Shown: piece by piece, positions 50,346-57,777 of the stretch
Numbering within the stretch: position 1 is the stretch's first letter
How the letters are laid out: every line of letters starts with the position of its first letter
Program-made: the position numbers and the translations under genes
NCBI RefSeq assembly: GCF_024029675.1
Contig: NZ_CP097121.1
Location: 1,364,001-1,428,000, forward strand
Length of the DNA stretch: 64,000 nt
Source of the DNA: Fructilactobacillus carniphilus
GTDB taxonomy: Bacteria; Bacillota; Bacilli; Lactobacillales; Lactobacillaceae
Direction: 5' to 3'
The notes under the pieces: generated by a model
The model's input: the letters and a program-made list of their open reading frames with translations, nothing else
Databases searched by the model: none
What the model was told of the DNA's origin: nothing

Positions 50346-50351
50346 TATAAT
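50346..50351 (+). promoter_or_regulatory. -10 element of the small membrane protein gene
   Basis: A perfect TATAAT 45 bases before the start codon. No good -35 is seen. Confidence 0.4.
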
Positions 50352-50395
50352 TAAACTAGGAAATTAGAGCGAAATTTAAGTAAGTGAGTGATAGC

Positions 50396-50641
50396 ATGGT
50401 AGTTTTAATTGGATACAGTTGGTTAATCATTCTTAAAAAATTAGGATACTTGTTTCAACACGGCCTAACTGGGAGCCGGAGCATGGTGGTGCTCGCCACG
50501 CTACTGGTCACGGTGTTGGTGGTCGGCGTGTACTACTGGGCTAGTCACAGCCAACAGCAAAATAGCCAGACGATTGCGCGGATTGTGGGCCGAATTGGGT
50601 CGGTGATGAAGCGGATGATGGAATGGTTGCCGTTTAAGTAA
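50396..50641 (+). CDS. Small membrane protein, unknown function
   Basis: 81 residues with one clear membrane span (about 29-49, V-V-L-A-T-L-L-V-T-V-L-V-V-G-V-Y-Y-W) after a hydrophobic N-terminus (V-V-L-I-G-Y-S-W-L-I-I-L). A basic amphipathic tail (R-I-V-G-R-I-G-S-V-M-K-R-M) follows. The start is uncertain because the ribosome binding site is weak. It is a single gene between divergent and convergent neighbours with its own -10 and terminator. No family recognised. Confidence 0.6.
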   Translation: MVVLIGYSWLIILKKLGYLFQHGLTGSRSMVVLATLLVTVLVVGVYYWASHSQQQNSQTIARIVGRIGSVMKRMMEWLPFK

Positions 50642-50652
50642 CATTGCATGAA

Positions 50653-50689
50653 AAAATAACTCGCTGAGTGATTTTCAGCGGGTTATTTT
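50653..50689. terminator. Bidirectional terminator
   Basis: AAAATAACTCGCTGA and TCAGCGGGTTATTTT pair across GTGATTT, between the small membrane protein gene and the convergent pseudouridine synthase gene. Confidence 0.85.
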
Positions 50690-50700
50690 AGTTTGAATAA

Positions 50701-51591
50701 TTAAATTTTAAACGGAATTTCCATCTCCGGCGGCACTGGTGCCGTCACGGCTAGCGGTTGGTCAGTAAAGGGCGTTCGCATCCGAACCCGCCATGAATGT
50801 AGTTGCATTGCCTGGCCGTTCTCTGCTTGCGGATCATACAACGGATCGTTTTGAATCGGATGACCGAGAAATGCGAGATGCACCCGAATTTGGTGGGTCC
50901 GCCCGGTCTCTAGCTGAACCTCGAGCAAGCTTTCCGTCGGGCTACTCTGGAGCACGCGGTAATGGGTGACGGCGTCCTGGGCATTTGGTCCGTTGACCCG
51001 CCGTTTGCGCTGGTCGGTGGGGTCCAAACCGATAGGTGCTTTGATGATGCCGGCCGGGGCTAGTAGTTGTCCTCGAATTCGCACCAAGTATTCACGTTGG
51101 ATTTGTTTTTCCCGAATCATCTTGGTAAGAATCGGCACGGCGGCAGGGCTTTTGCCAAAGAGCAGTGCGCCACTGGTTTCCTGGTCTAAACGGTGAATCA
51201 TGTAGACCGGATTAGGTGCATAGTGGGCCGCTACTCCGTTTAAGACGGCGCCACTTTCACCCGGTTGGTTAGCGTGGGTCTTGATCCCGCGTGGTTTATT
51301 GACAATGACAAAGTCAGCGTTTTCAAAGAGAATCGGAATCGTGAGGTGCTCGTCTAACAGCGTCTTGGGGAACGGATTGCGAAAATCCTGGGGGAGAAAG
51401 GTTAAGTTAATAACATCGGAAGCTTGAAGCATCGTATTCATGGGTTGGTAGCGGCGGTTAACCAACACCCGTTGGTTTCTCCGTAAGTCGCCCACTAATC
51501 GTTTGGGCAGTTGCAACTGTTTCTTTAAAAAGTCCCGCAGTGCGATTGCCCCGGTCGCTGTTGCAACGGGTAATTCATAGTGCCACTGCAT
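50701..51591 (-). CDS. RluA-family pseudouridine synthase
   Basis: A 296-residue protein with an N-terminal S4-like region (R-L-V-G-D-L-R-R-N-Q-R-V-L-V-N) and the RluA/RluD catalytic core (H-R-L-D-Q-E-T-S-G, catalytic Asp). E-T-G-R-T-H-Q-I-R-V-H-L and D-P-L-Y follow. It isomerises uridines in 23S rRNA or tRNA; the exact site cannot be read from sequence. Confidence 0.92.
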   Translation of the reverse strand: MQWHYELPVATATGAIALRDFLKKQLQLPKRLVGDLRRNQRVLVNRRYQPMNTMLQASDVINLTFLPQDFRNPFPKTLLDEHLTIPILFENADFVIVNKPRGIKTHANQPGESGAVLNGVAAHYAPNPVYMIHRLDQETSGALLFGKSPAAVPILTKMIREKQIQREYLVRIRGQLLAPAGIIKAPIGLDPTDQRKRRVNGPNAQDAVTHYRVLQSSPTESLLEVQLETGRTHQIRVHLAFLGHPIQNDPLYDPQAENGQAMQLHSWRVRMRTPFTDQPLAVTAPVPPEMEIPFKI

Positions 51592-51611
51592 CTTAACTCC
51601 TTGCGGTTACG

Positions 51612-51640
51612 AAAAACCGACCACAAATGTGATCGGTTTT
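51612..51640 (-). terminator. Terminator of uspA
   Basis: On the minus strand AAAACCGATCAC and GTGGTCGGTTTT pair around ATTT, then TTCG. It lies directly after the uspA stop. Confidence 0.8.
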
Positions 51641-51656
51641 AATGATTGAACTCTAA

Positions 51657-52097
51657 TTACTTTACGATTAAAACGTCTGGTTTAGCAGTTCGAATGACGT
51701 AGTTAGTTACAGAACCAACCACTAGTTGTTCCACGGCAGATAAGCCGGTGGCGCCCATGACAATTAAGTCATCCTTGTGGTCTTCTGGGAATTCATGGGC
51801 AATAATCCGTTTCGGATTACCAAACCGCATGTGAATGGAAACATCGGTTAAACCAGCTTTTACGGCTGATTGTTTCAAAGTTTCCAAAATTTCCTTGGTT
51901 TGATCCGTCAACTTGTAAACTGTATCAGCAGAAACTGCGTTACCGTAGTTTCGGTTGAATTGCGTCACTTGGATGACGTTTAAGATGTCTAAGTGGCTGT
52001 TATTTTGTTTAGCTAATTCTACGGCGCGGTTCAAAACCGGCATGGTGTCTTCGCCGCCGTCTACAGGAGCTAAAATCCGTTTGTAATTCTCTGTCAT
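51657..52097 (-). CDS. Universal stress protein UspA family
   Basis: A 146-residue single Usp domain. I-L-A-P-V-D-G-G-E-D at the start and the nucleotide-binding motif G-A-T-G-L-S-A-V-E-Q-L-V-V-G-S-V-T-N-Y-V (G-2x-G-9x-G-S/T/N) indicate an ATP-binding member. ATG 52097 follows GGGGTG at six bases and is preferred to GTG 52106. Such proteins promote survival during starvation or acid stress. The gene is monocistronic. Confidence 0.92.
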   Translation of the reverse strand: MTENYKRILAPVDGGEDTMPVLNRAVELAKQNNSHLDILNVIQVTQFNRNYGNAVSADTVYKLTDQTKEILETLKQSAVKAGLTDVSIHMRFGNPKRIIAHEFPEDHKDDLIVMGATGLSAVEQLVVGSVTNYVIRTAKPDVLIVK

Positions 52098-52195
52098 TAC
52101 GATCACCCCGTTATTCTATTTCCTTAACTATATCATTTTTTGGCCTAATTGACACGCACAGGAGGGTCATTTCAACCGAAAAAATAAAAAAGGGT

Positions 52196-52224
52196 TTGAC
52201 AATGAATGGCGTCCGTGCTTAAAT
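52196..52224 (+). promoter_or_regulatory. Promoter of the branched-chain leader/dehydrogenase unit
   Basis: A perfect TTGACA (52196-52201), a 17-base spacer and TTAAAT (52219-52224). Transcription would start near 52231, just before the leader's ribosome binding site. Confidence 0.78.
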
Positions 52225-52254
52225 AGGAACAACTCAAAAGAGAGGAATTTACTA

Positions 52255-52317
52255 ATGAAGAACCGAACTTATTCAACTACCAATCGTTCCATTTTAGTCA
52301 TTGCGTTTGTCTCCTAA
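52255..52317 (+). CDS. Leader peptide (20 aa) with branched-chain codon run
   Basis: ATG 52255 is eight bases after AGAGGA (52241-52246), and TAA is at 52315-52317. The 20-residue frame starts M-K-N-R-T-Y-S-T-T-N-R-S and ends I-L-V-I-A-F-V-S. It thus has a run of Ile, Leu and Val codons just before the stop, as in ilv/leu-type leader peptides. It is followed by a hairpin and a terminator ahead of two amino-acid catabolic genes. It is probably a sensing peptide only. Confidence 0.72.
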   Translation: MKNRTYSTTNRSILVIAFVS

Positions 52318-52347
52318 CCGGAATCTACGCAGGGACGATTTGTTAGT

Positions 52348-52382
52348 GCTCAGCTAGATTCACCAGGTGACTGTAGCTGAGC
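52348..52382 (+). promoter_or_regulatory. Hairpin of the branched-chain attenuator
   Basis: GCTCAGCTA (52348-52356) pairs perfectly with TAGCTGAGC (52374-52382), with an inner TCACC/GGTGA helix. Its 3' arm can also pair with GCTCGCTA (52420-52427) in the terminator stem, giving a possible antiterminator. An upstream CTAAC (52314-52318), at the leader stop, can pair with GTTAG (52342-52346). Confidence 0.62.
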
Positions 52383-52416
52383 GGTTCTTCTAAGTTAATT
52401 CGAGAAGAAAGCTTTA

Positions 52417-52455
52417 CAAGCTCGCTACCAGTTCACGCTGGGGGCGAGCTTTTTG
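52417..52455 (+). terminator. Leader terminator (attenuator) before the PanE-like gene
   Basis: AAGCTCGC and GCGAGCTT enclose a CCAG/CTGG hairpin and are followed by a T run. It lies about 40 bases before the first structural gene, so it must be conditional. Confidence 0.8.
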
Positions 52456-52495
52456 TTTAGGTCGGGAATTCAGTTAGTTAGAGGAGGAATTGATG

Positions 52496-53455
52496 ATGCG
52501 ATATGGAATCATTGGCGCCGGAGCCATGGGTTACCGGTACGGAGTTTTATTACAAGAAAAGGCGGGCGTTCCGGTTGATTTTATTGAAACTTGGGATCCG
52601 AACCGCAAACAAGTTCGTGAACAGGGGGGCGTCTACGTGTCTCGCGATCATGAGAATCGTCATCTCGTTCCAATTAACATTTATGCCCCGGAAGAGTACG
52701 ACGGCCATCCTGACGTGTGGATTGTCTTTAAAAAACAAATGCAATTAGCCGACGAACTGAAACGGGACGCGGCTGCCGGCTTATTTACGGATGATCAGTA
52801 CGTCTTTTCCGCCATGAACGGATTGGGCCACTTTGAAAAATTAGCCCAGTATTTCAATCCTGACCAGATGCTCGCCGGAACGGCCATGATTGCCACCGTT
52901 TTAAACGGACCGGGCGACGTGGATTTCATGGGTCCAGAAAACGGGGAAGCGATGCACATGGCTCCGTACAACGACCAAGCCCCGGACGAAACGATGGAAG
53001 AAATCTATGCTGACTTTCAACGAGCTACTTTAGGACCAGAAATGAGCAATAACTGGTTAGGAATGTGTTTGACGAAGGTGGCCTTTAACGCCGTTTGTAA
53101 CACGCTTTGTACCATGTTTGAAATTAACATGGGGCAGTTTGGTTCCTATCCCGGTGCCGCGGAAATGGCCGAACAGCTCTTTAACGAAACCCATGATGCT
53201 GCCGCTCGGGCCGGCATCAAAATGATTGAAGATCGAGGCCAACAGGTTCAAAGCGTGCTGGATTCCTGTGTTAAGTTAAAGTACCACTACCCGTCGATGT
53301 ACCAGGACTTTTCGAAGGGTCGGCCCACGGAGGTTGACTACATTAACGGTTACATCGCCCGGCTAGGCCGGAAAAACGATTATCCGTGCCGGACGCACGA
53401 ATTTGTCACCCACGAAGTTCATTTAGCCGAACAAATGCGGAACTCTAAAAACTAA
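52496..53455 (+). CDS. PanE/ApbA-family 2-hydroxyacid or ketopantoate reductase
   Basis: 319 residues. It has a Rossmann start Y-G-I-I-G-A-G-A-M-G, the N-G-L-G segment near 107, the catalytic Lys in L-T-K-V-A-F-N-A-V-C-N-T-L, and the late S-M-Y-Q-D-F motif (S-S-M-x-x-D in the family). PanE homologues in lactic acid bacteria also act as D-2-hydroxyisocaproate dehydrogenases on branched-chain 2-keto acids. The upstream leader peptide with an Ile/Leu/Val run and the aminotransferase gene downstream favour that role over pantothenate synthesis. ATG 52496 is eight bases after GAGGAGG; ATG 52493 is possible. Confidence 0.82.
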   Translation: MRYGIIGAGAMGYRYGVLLQEKAGVPVDFIETWDPNRKQVREQGGVYVSRDHENRHLVPINIYAPEEYDGHPDVWIVFKKQMQLADELKRDAAAGLFTDDQYVFSAMNGLGHFEKLAQYFNPDQMLAGTAMIATVLNGPGDVDFMGPENGEAMHMAPYNDQAPDETMEEIYADFQRATLGPEMSNNWLGMCLTKVAFNAVCNTLCTMFEINMGQFGSYPGAAEMAEQLFNETHDAAARAGIKMIEDRGQQVQSVLDSCVKLKYHYPSMYQDFSKGRPTEVDYINGYIARLGRKNDYPCRTHEFVTHEVHLAEQMRNSKN

Positions 53456-53473
53456 ACAAGCGAGGTCAAAATT

Positions 53474-54661
53474 ATGCCATTTCATTATTCTAACTGTGTT
53501 CCTAAAAGCGATAGCAATGCCACCGAAGACATCTTAAAGGCGGCTGCCAATCCAAACGTAATCTCCTTTGCCGGTGGATTACCAGCTCCAGAACTATTCC
53601 CAGTCGCCGCCGTAAAAAAGGCCACCAATAAGGTTTTTGATCAATATGGGCAACAAGTTTTACAGTACGCGGGAACGTTGGGCTACCCCAAACTACGCAA
53701 ACAGATTGCACAAATCATGCAGGACCGGCAGGTAGATGCTAGTGTCGATAACATCGCAATTGCGACGGGGTCCCAACAAGCCATTGATTTGGTGGCCAAA
53801 ATGTTGATTAATCCGGGCGACGTAGTATTGGTGGAAGACCCCACCTACTTAGCAGCCTTAGACGTTTTTCGTTCCTATGGTGCTGATTTAGTTGGAGTAG
53901 CCATGGACGATGATGGCATGCAGATGGACGACTTAGAACAAAAGTTAGCTGCTCATCCAGATGCGAAGTTTATCTACACGGTGCCGAACTTCCAAAACCC
54001 AACCGGCCGGACGATGACGGCCACCCGGCGGGAACGGATGACGAAGATTGCTGATGCAGCTGGAGTTCCCATTGTGGAAGACGATCCGTACGGAGCCATC
54101 CGGTACGCGGGTGAGATGTTACCGCCGATCAAGCACTACGACCACACGGGGAACGTGGTTTCCATCAGTTCCTTTTCTAAGATGTTAGCTCCCGGACTCC
54201 GGATTGGGTGGCTAACGGCCGAACCAGCTTTCTTAAAGAAATACTCACTGCTGAAGCAAAATGCTGATTTGCACACCGATAATTTGACTCAGTACATCAT
54301 CTCGCAATTCTTAATGGATGAAGATTTGCCAGCGCACATCAAGAAAATCACGGATGTTTACGAACACCGCGCGAAGTTGATGTTAGCTGAGATTGACCGG
54401 GAATTTCCGGATGACGTTTACCACAGTCAACCCGAGGGTGGCATGTTCATCTGGGTGGAAGTGCCGGGTAACATTGACAGTGATGAGTTAGCCAAACGGT
54501 GCTTGGAAGCCAACGTGGCCGTGGTACCGGGCTCTGCTTTCTACTCAGGAAAGGCCCAACCGGGAACCTTCCGGCTGAACTTCTCCAACATGAATGACGA
54601 GCAAATCAAAGTGGGAATCAAACGGATTGCCCAGGTGTTAAATGATTTAGGTGCTGAATAA
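53474..54661 (+). CDS. PLP-dependent class I aminotransferase (branched-chain/2-aminoadipate-like)
   Basis: A 395-residue fold-type I aminotransferase of the LysN/MocR-like group. It has F-A-G-G-L-P-A-P-E-L-F-P near 33, Q-Y-A-G-T-L-G-Y, P-N-F-Q-N-P-T-G, and the PLP lysine in S-S-F-S-K-M-L-A-P-G-L-R-I-G-W. It lacks a regulator domain. It lies 18 bases after the dehydrogenase gene, so the pair could convert branched-chain amino acids to 2-keto acids and then hydroxy acids, which regenerates NAD. The exact specificity is inference. Confidence 0.85.
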   Translation: MPFHYSNCVPKSDSNATEDILKAAANPNVISFAGGLPAPELFPVAAVKKATNKVFDQYGQQVLQYAGTLGYPKLRKQIAQIMQDRQVDASVDNIAIATGSQQAIDLVAKMLINPGDVVLVEDPTYLAALDVFRSYGADLVGVAMDDDGMQMDDLEQKLAAHPDAKFIYTVPNFQNPTGRTMTATRRERMTKIADAAGVPIVEDDPYGAIRYAGEMLPPIKHYDHTGNVVSISSFSKMLAPGLRIGWLTAEPAFLKKYSLLKQNADLHTDNLTQYIISQFLMDEDLPAHIKKITDVYEHRAKLMLAEIDREFPDDVYHSQPEGGMFIWVEVPGNIDSDELAKRCLEANVAVVPGSAFYSGKAQPGTFRLNFSNMNDEQIKVGIKRIAQVLNDLGAE

Positions 54662-54741
54662 GAGTTCCTGTCTTTCGCTTTCAATGACCGACAATAGTCA
54701 GCTTGACGAAAATTCGGTATACTGAAGGAGAAAAGGATGGG

Positions 54742-55155
54742 ATGGCAATGAAAATTAAACGACTCACCTGGTGGACTTTGTTGACGTTAGGCTGTTTCTT
54801 ACTTCTGAACGCTGTGCTGAGTCTGGGGATCTTTCAGAGCAGCGTGGCTTCCTTCTGGCGGTCTGAAATTGCCGCCGTTGTCATGATTTTGTTACCGCTA
54901 GCGGTCGCTTGGTTGGGGATTCGCCTGGGTCTCTACGTGTTAGCGCTGGTGCAAGCGCTCTACGTGGTGGGCTACTGTAATGCCGTGTACCGTCTAATTC
55001 AGCTTCCCCACTTAGGCTTGCCGGTCCGTTGGGGCGGGCTCGTCTTGGTAGTGGGAGCGCTGGGAGTACTGTTATACTGGTTCCGGTTGGCTTGGCAAGT
55101 CCGGCAATCCTTAACCAAGGAACGAGTGCAGCGCTACCTGAAATTTAGAAAATAG
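54742..55155 (+). CDS. Four-span membrane protein, unknown function
   Basis: 137 residues from ATG 54742 (an earlier start would add a non-hydrophobic tail). It has four likely membrane segments (L-T-W-W-T-L-L-T-L-G-C-F-L-L, A-A-V-V-M-I-L-L-P-L-A-V-A-W-L, Y-V-L-A-L-V-Q-A-L-Y-V-V-G, L-V-L-V-V-G-A-L-G-V-L-L-Y-W) and a basic tail (V-R-Q-S-L-T-K-E-R-V-Q-R). It may be cotranscribed with the DUF1149 gene 11 bases later. No family recognised. Confidence 0.65.
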   Translation: MAMKIKRLTWWTLLTLGCFLLLNAVLSLGIFQSSVASFWRSEIAAVVMILLPLAVAWLGIRLGLYVLALVQALYVVGYCNAVYRLIQLPHLGLPVRWGGLVLVVGALGVLLYWFRLAWQVRQSLTKERVQRYLKFRK

Positions 55156-55166
55156 CGAGGATTTTC

Positions 55167-55640
55167 ATGAAGATTGAAGAAAATGACTTTGTCACGGAAG
55201 CAGAAGCTGGAACGTACGCGCACAAAACGGTTACGACGTCGTTGGCAGATTTAAACGAAGCAACGAGCCAAACGTTGCGACCGTTGGTAGAATTTGTGGA
55301 GGCGGCCGTGAACTCTGATAAGTTAGCCAGTGCCGACTTGCAGGTCAGTGACGCGGATATCTTAGTACAACTACAGACGTCAATTATTAACCTCCCGTTG
55401 GCATACGGAAAAAACATTCACAAGATTATGGTGGGTGATGGTGAAGTCGACGTGAACGTGTACATGATTATTGCGGCTCCAGAGATTAATCGCTCCAAGT
55501 TGCGAATCGATGAGTTAATGGCGGCCGAGCAATTGGTAAAGGATCCCGACCAAGCGTTAGATCAGTTTACGGACTGGCTCGAAGCCCAGTTAACCACGCT
55601 GGCCGAAAACCAACAGGCCGCCGCGGAAGAAGCAGACTAG
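55167..55640 (+). CDS. DUF1149-family protein
   Basis: 157 residues, acidic, matching the DUF1149 family of lactobacilli and relatives (a SecB-like fold). An early F-V-T-E-A-E-A-G segment and a middle L-P-L-A-Y-G-K-N-I-H-K-I-M-V-G-D-G-E-V are visible. There is no enzymatic motif and no membrane span. A chaperone-like role is possible but unproven. Start after AGCGAGGA. Confidence 0.82.
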   Translation: MKIEENDFVTEAEAGTYAHKTVTTSLADLNEATSQTLRPLVEFVEAAVNSDKLASADLQVSDADILVQLQTSIINLPLAYGKNIHKIMVGDGEVDVNVYMIIAAPEINRSKLRIDELMAAEQLVKDPDQALDQFTDWLEAQLTTLAENQQAAAEEAD

Positions 55641-55660
55641 CTAAATTAAAGTTAGTTTGC

Positions 55661-55836
55661 TATAATAAAGATATGCGACGAGCCGCATAAGCATAGCTTA
55701 TGATGGGAACCACATTAACTGCCGAATTGCAGGTGGCTTGACTAGGCGGTGATGTGAACACTGACCTAGTCCGCTTGGGAAACTAAGTGCCAAATGAAAA
55801 AGCACCTCTGATTTTTAAATCAGAGGTGCTTTTTTT
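55661..55836 (+). ncRNA. Structured small RNA with own promoter and terminator
   Basis: An extended -10 (TGCTATAAT, TATAAT at 55661-55666) would start an RNA near 55673. It contains three hairpins: CATAAGC/GCTTATG (55686-55702); CCAC-CTGC paired with GCAG-GTGG (55710-55736) with a bulge; and GACTAGG/CCTAGTC (55740-55746 with 55765-55771). A CTTGG-GAAA-CTAAG hairpin follows, and then a terminator stem AGCACCTCTGATTT/AAATCAGAGGTGCT with a T run (55797-55836). No coding frame lies downstream on this strand, so it is a free-standing RNA rather than a riboswitch. The RNA family is not recognised. The terminator also serves the convergent GNAT gene. Confidence 0.6.
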
Positions 55837-56371
55837 AGTTGCTAGTAGTTTTAAAATAATCCGCCTGGGTTAAGCCCATGTAGTGGGCATCCCGGTAGGC
55901 CCCGGCTGCAAAGAACTGGTCTTTAATCGTCCCTTCAATGTGAAAGCCAAACTTTTGGTAGATGTGTAGCGCTGGCGCGTTAGCGACGTCAACGTACAGG
56001 TAGAGTTTGTGCAGGTTCAACTGGGCGAAGGCTAAGTTGAGCAATTGTTCCATCGCGGCCTGGGCATAACCATTTCCATTTTCGTTATCTAACAGGGCAA
56101 TTTCAAATTCACCGACGCGCGCCACCGGATTTAAGTCGATGATTTCCACTAGTCCGACACCGTGGTGGGGATTTTCGGTGGTTTGAATCGTCTGACTGAC
56201 AATCTGGGGATCAGTGGTATGCTGCTTTAAAAAGTCACTGGCCTCATTTGCACCCAGTAGGGGCGGTTGAAACCAAAACCGTTGGGTGCTGGCTTGTTGA
56301 AACAAGGTTTGAATCAAGTCGTAATCAGCGGGTTCCGTGGTGAGGGGCTGTAAAAAGATGGAAGCAGGCAT
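55835..56371 (-). CDS. GNAT-family N-acetyltransferase (RimJ/RimL-like)
   Basis: 178 residues with the RimL-type acetyltransferase fold. It has G-V-G-L-V-E-I near the middle, then the acetyl-CoA loop region N-G-N-G-Y-A-Q-A-A-M-E and N-A-P-A-L-H-I-Y-Q-K-F-G-F near the end. The substrate is probably an amine or peptide N-terminus. It is 10 bases after the methyltransferase gene on the same strand. Related enzymes acetylate ribosomal proteins, spermidine or antibiotics. Confidence 0.87.
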   Translation of the reverse strand: MPASIFLQPLTTEPADYDLIQTLFQQASTQRFWFQPPLLGANEASDFLKQHTTDPQIVSQTIQTTENPHHGVGLVEIIDLNPVARVGEFEIALLDNENGNGYAQAAMEQLLNLAFAQLNLHKLYLYVDVANAPALHIYQKFGFHIEGTIKDQFFAAGAYRDAHYMGLTQADYFKTTSN

Positions 56372-56381
56372 GGCATTTCTC

Positions 56382-57227
56382 CTATTTGACTAAGTAAACG
56401 CGGTCGTTAATTAAATCGAAGTGGGGCAGGTACTGATTGAGCTGCTCAATCCCAGGGTCGTTAACCAACTCGACGTGTTTCCAGAAAGCCGGGGAATTCG
56501 TGGCACCGTCCTTTTCACCGATGGCAATCAGCTTAACCGGATGACCGTCGCGCCGGATGGCGGCTAAGAGTTCGTCATCAACCGGCACTCCGTCGGGCGA
56601 CCAGCTCATGATGACGTAGTCGACCTGGTCCTTGTACTTTTCGTAGGCCTCTAGAGCACTGAGTTTTTCAATCGGAGCCACCTGGTGCTTACCAGTTTCG
56701 TTTTCCGATTGCCACTCGAGGCTGTCGGTCCCAATCACGTTGGCCTTTTGGTCCAGCAACCCCTTGGTGATGTAGCCGTTGCCGGCCATCACTTCTAACG
56801 CTGGCTTACCGTCTAGATATTGAGCCAACTGTTGGGTAAAGGACGACGAGATGTAGGCCCACATGCCGTAGTGTTCCTCTAAGTAATCCCGAAATGAACG
56901 CAGGTCTTTGTCTACCTGAGGCAGCAGGTTGGAAATTCGATCCCACTCGCGGTCGCCAGCCGGATCACCCATCGCATACTGGTCGTTGACCCGTTGGTAC
57001 AATCGGTCCTGGATGTCATCCGGCAAAGTTAGATTAGGCAAGTCCTGGGGTAACCGACCAGCTTGCAGGAGTTGATTCGCCATCAGGGCGTGGTTGAGCA
57101 GGAACTTCACCTCCGGATAGTGGTCAAAGGCCGTGCGTTCGGTCTGTAACCGTTGAATGTAATTCGGAGTCTTTTTGACCGGCGGATGATTCTTTTGAAA
57201 GTTCTTCAGTAGTTTTTTTCGTTTCAT
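56382..57227 (-). CDS. SAM-dependent methyltransferase-like protein
   Basis: 281 residues. The N-terminal half is helical with a basic start. From about residue 140 a class I methyltransferase fold appears with A-L-E-V-M-A-G-N-G-Y-I-T-K-G-L (motif I) and V-I-G-T-D-S-L-E (acidic loop). V-D-Y-V-I-M-S-W-S-P-D-G-V-P (motif IV) follows. Target unknown. It is 14 bases after the XRE regulator gene and 10 before the GNAT gene, forming a three-gene minus-strand unit. Confidence 0.75.
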   Translation of the reverse strand: MKRKKLLKNFQKNHPPVKKTPNYIQRLQTERTAFDHYPEVKFLLNHALMANQLLQAGRLPQDLPNLTLPDDIQDRLYQRVNDQYAMGDPAGDREWDRISNLLPQVDKDLRSFRDYLEEHYGMWAYISSSFTQQLAQYLDGKPALEVMAGNGYITKGLLDQKANVIGTDSLEWQSENETGKHQVAPIEKLSALEAYEKYKDQVDYVIMSWSPDGVPVDDELLAAIRRDGHPVKLIAIGEKDGATNSPAFWKHVELVNDPGIEQLNQYLPHFDLINDRVYLVK

Positions 57228-57241
57228 TGTTGCTCCTAGGA

Positions 57242-57649
57242 TTAGTAGTTTAAATCAAGCTCTTCTTGGGTATCGCGACCATCGTCGTGACGACCCTTTT
57301 TCCCGTGCAAAAAGCCATCGATTAGTTGGTAAATCTCATACCGATCGTTTCCGGTCAACAGTTGCTCGTTAAAGTAAAGGTCCGTTCCGGAAATGAATAG
57401 TTTGGACAAGTCTGTTTTTTCGCTGTCGACCCGTCCGCTGAGGTAGTCCATCGAAATCCCGAAGTAGGTCGCTAATTTGCGGACCTCTACGTACGATGGG
57501 TTGCGGATGCCGCGCTCCCAGTTACCAATTTGGGATGCGGTGTTTTCGTGCCGCTTATCACTTGGAAACATTTCGTTTAGTTCAGTGGCTAGTTCGGCTA
57601 GGGTAATGTGTTTCCCGGTCCGTAAGGCCTTCAGTCTTTCTGGGAACAT
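57242..57649 (-). CDS. XRE-family transcriptional regulator
   Basis: 135 residues. The HTH_3 domain occupies roughly 1-70 with L-A-E-L-A-T-E-L-N and S-Q-I-G-N-W-E-R-G-I-R-N-P-S (recognition helix), then Y-F-G-I-S-M-D-Y-L-S-G. The acidic C-terminal part is unassigned. It heads the regulator-methyltransferase-GNAT unit and is divergent from rny. The perfect repeat CCCTA-AATGA-TAGGG (57689-57703) lies between the two starts, near its -35 position, so it may regulate itself. Confidence 0.87.
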   Translation of the reverse strand: MFPERLKALRTGKHITLAELATELNEMFPSDKRHENTASQIGNWERGIRNPSYVEVRKLATYFGISMDYLSGRVDSEKTDLSKLFISGTDLYFNEQLLTGNDRYEIYQLIDGFLHGKKGRHDDGRDTQEELDLNY

Positions 57650-57672
57650 AGCACGACCTCCTTTTTCTTAAT

Positions 57673-57703
57673 ATTATACTTCATCCATCCCTAAATGATA
57701 GGG
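57673..57703. promoter_or_regulatory. XRE promoter -10 and adjacent inverted repeat
   Basis: On the minus strand TATAAT (57678-57673) lies 24 bases before the XRE start. CCCTA-AATGA-TAGGG (57689-57703) is an inverted repeat near where the -35 should be. It is a candidate autoregulatory operator. Confidence 0.4.
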
Positions 57704-57777
57704 GGCTCCGTTTTAAATTAGGGGGTTAAATGGTATGATTAAAGTATAAAAATTACTAAAGAAGGGAGGGAGATTGG

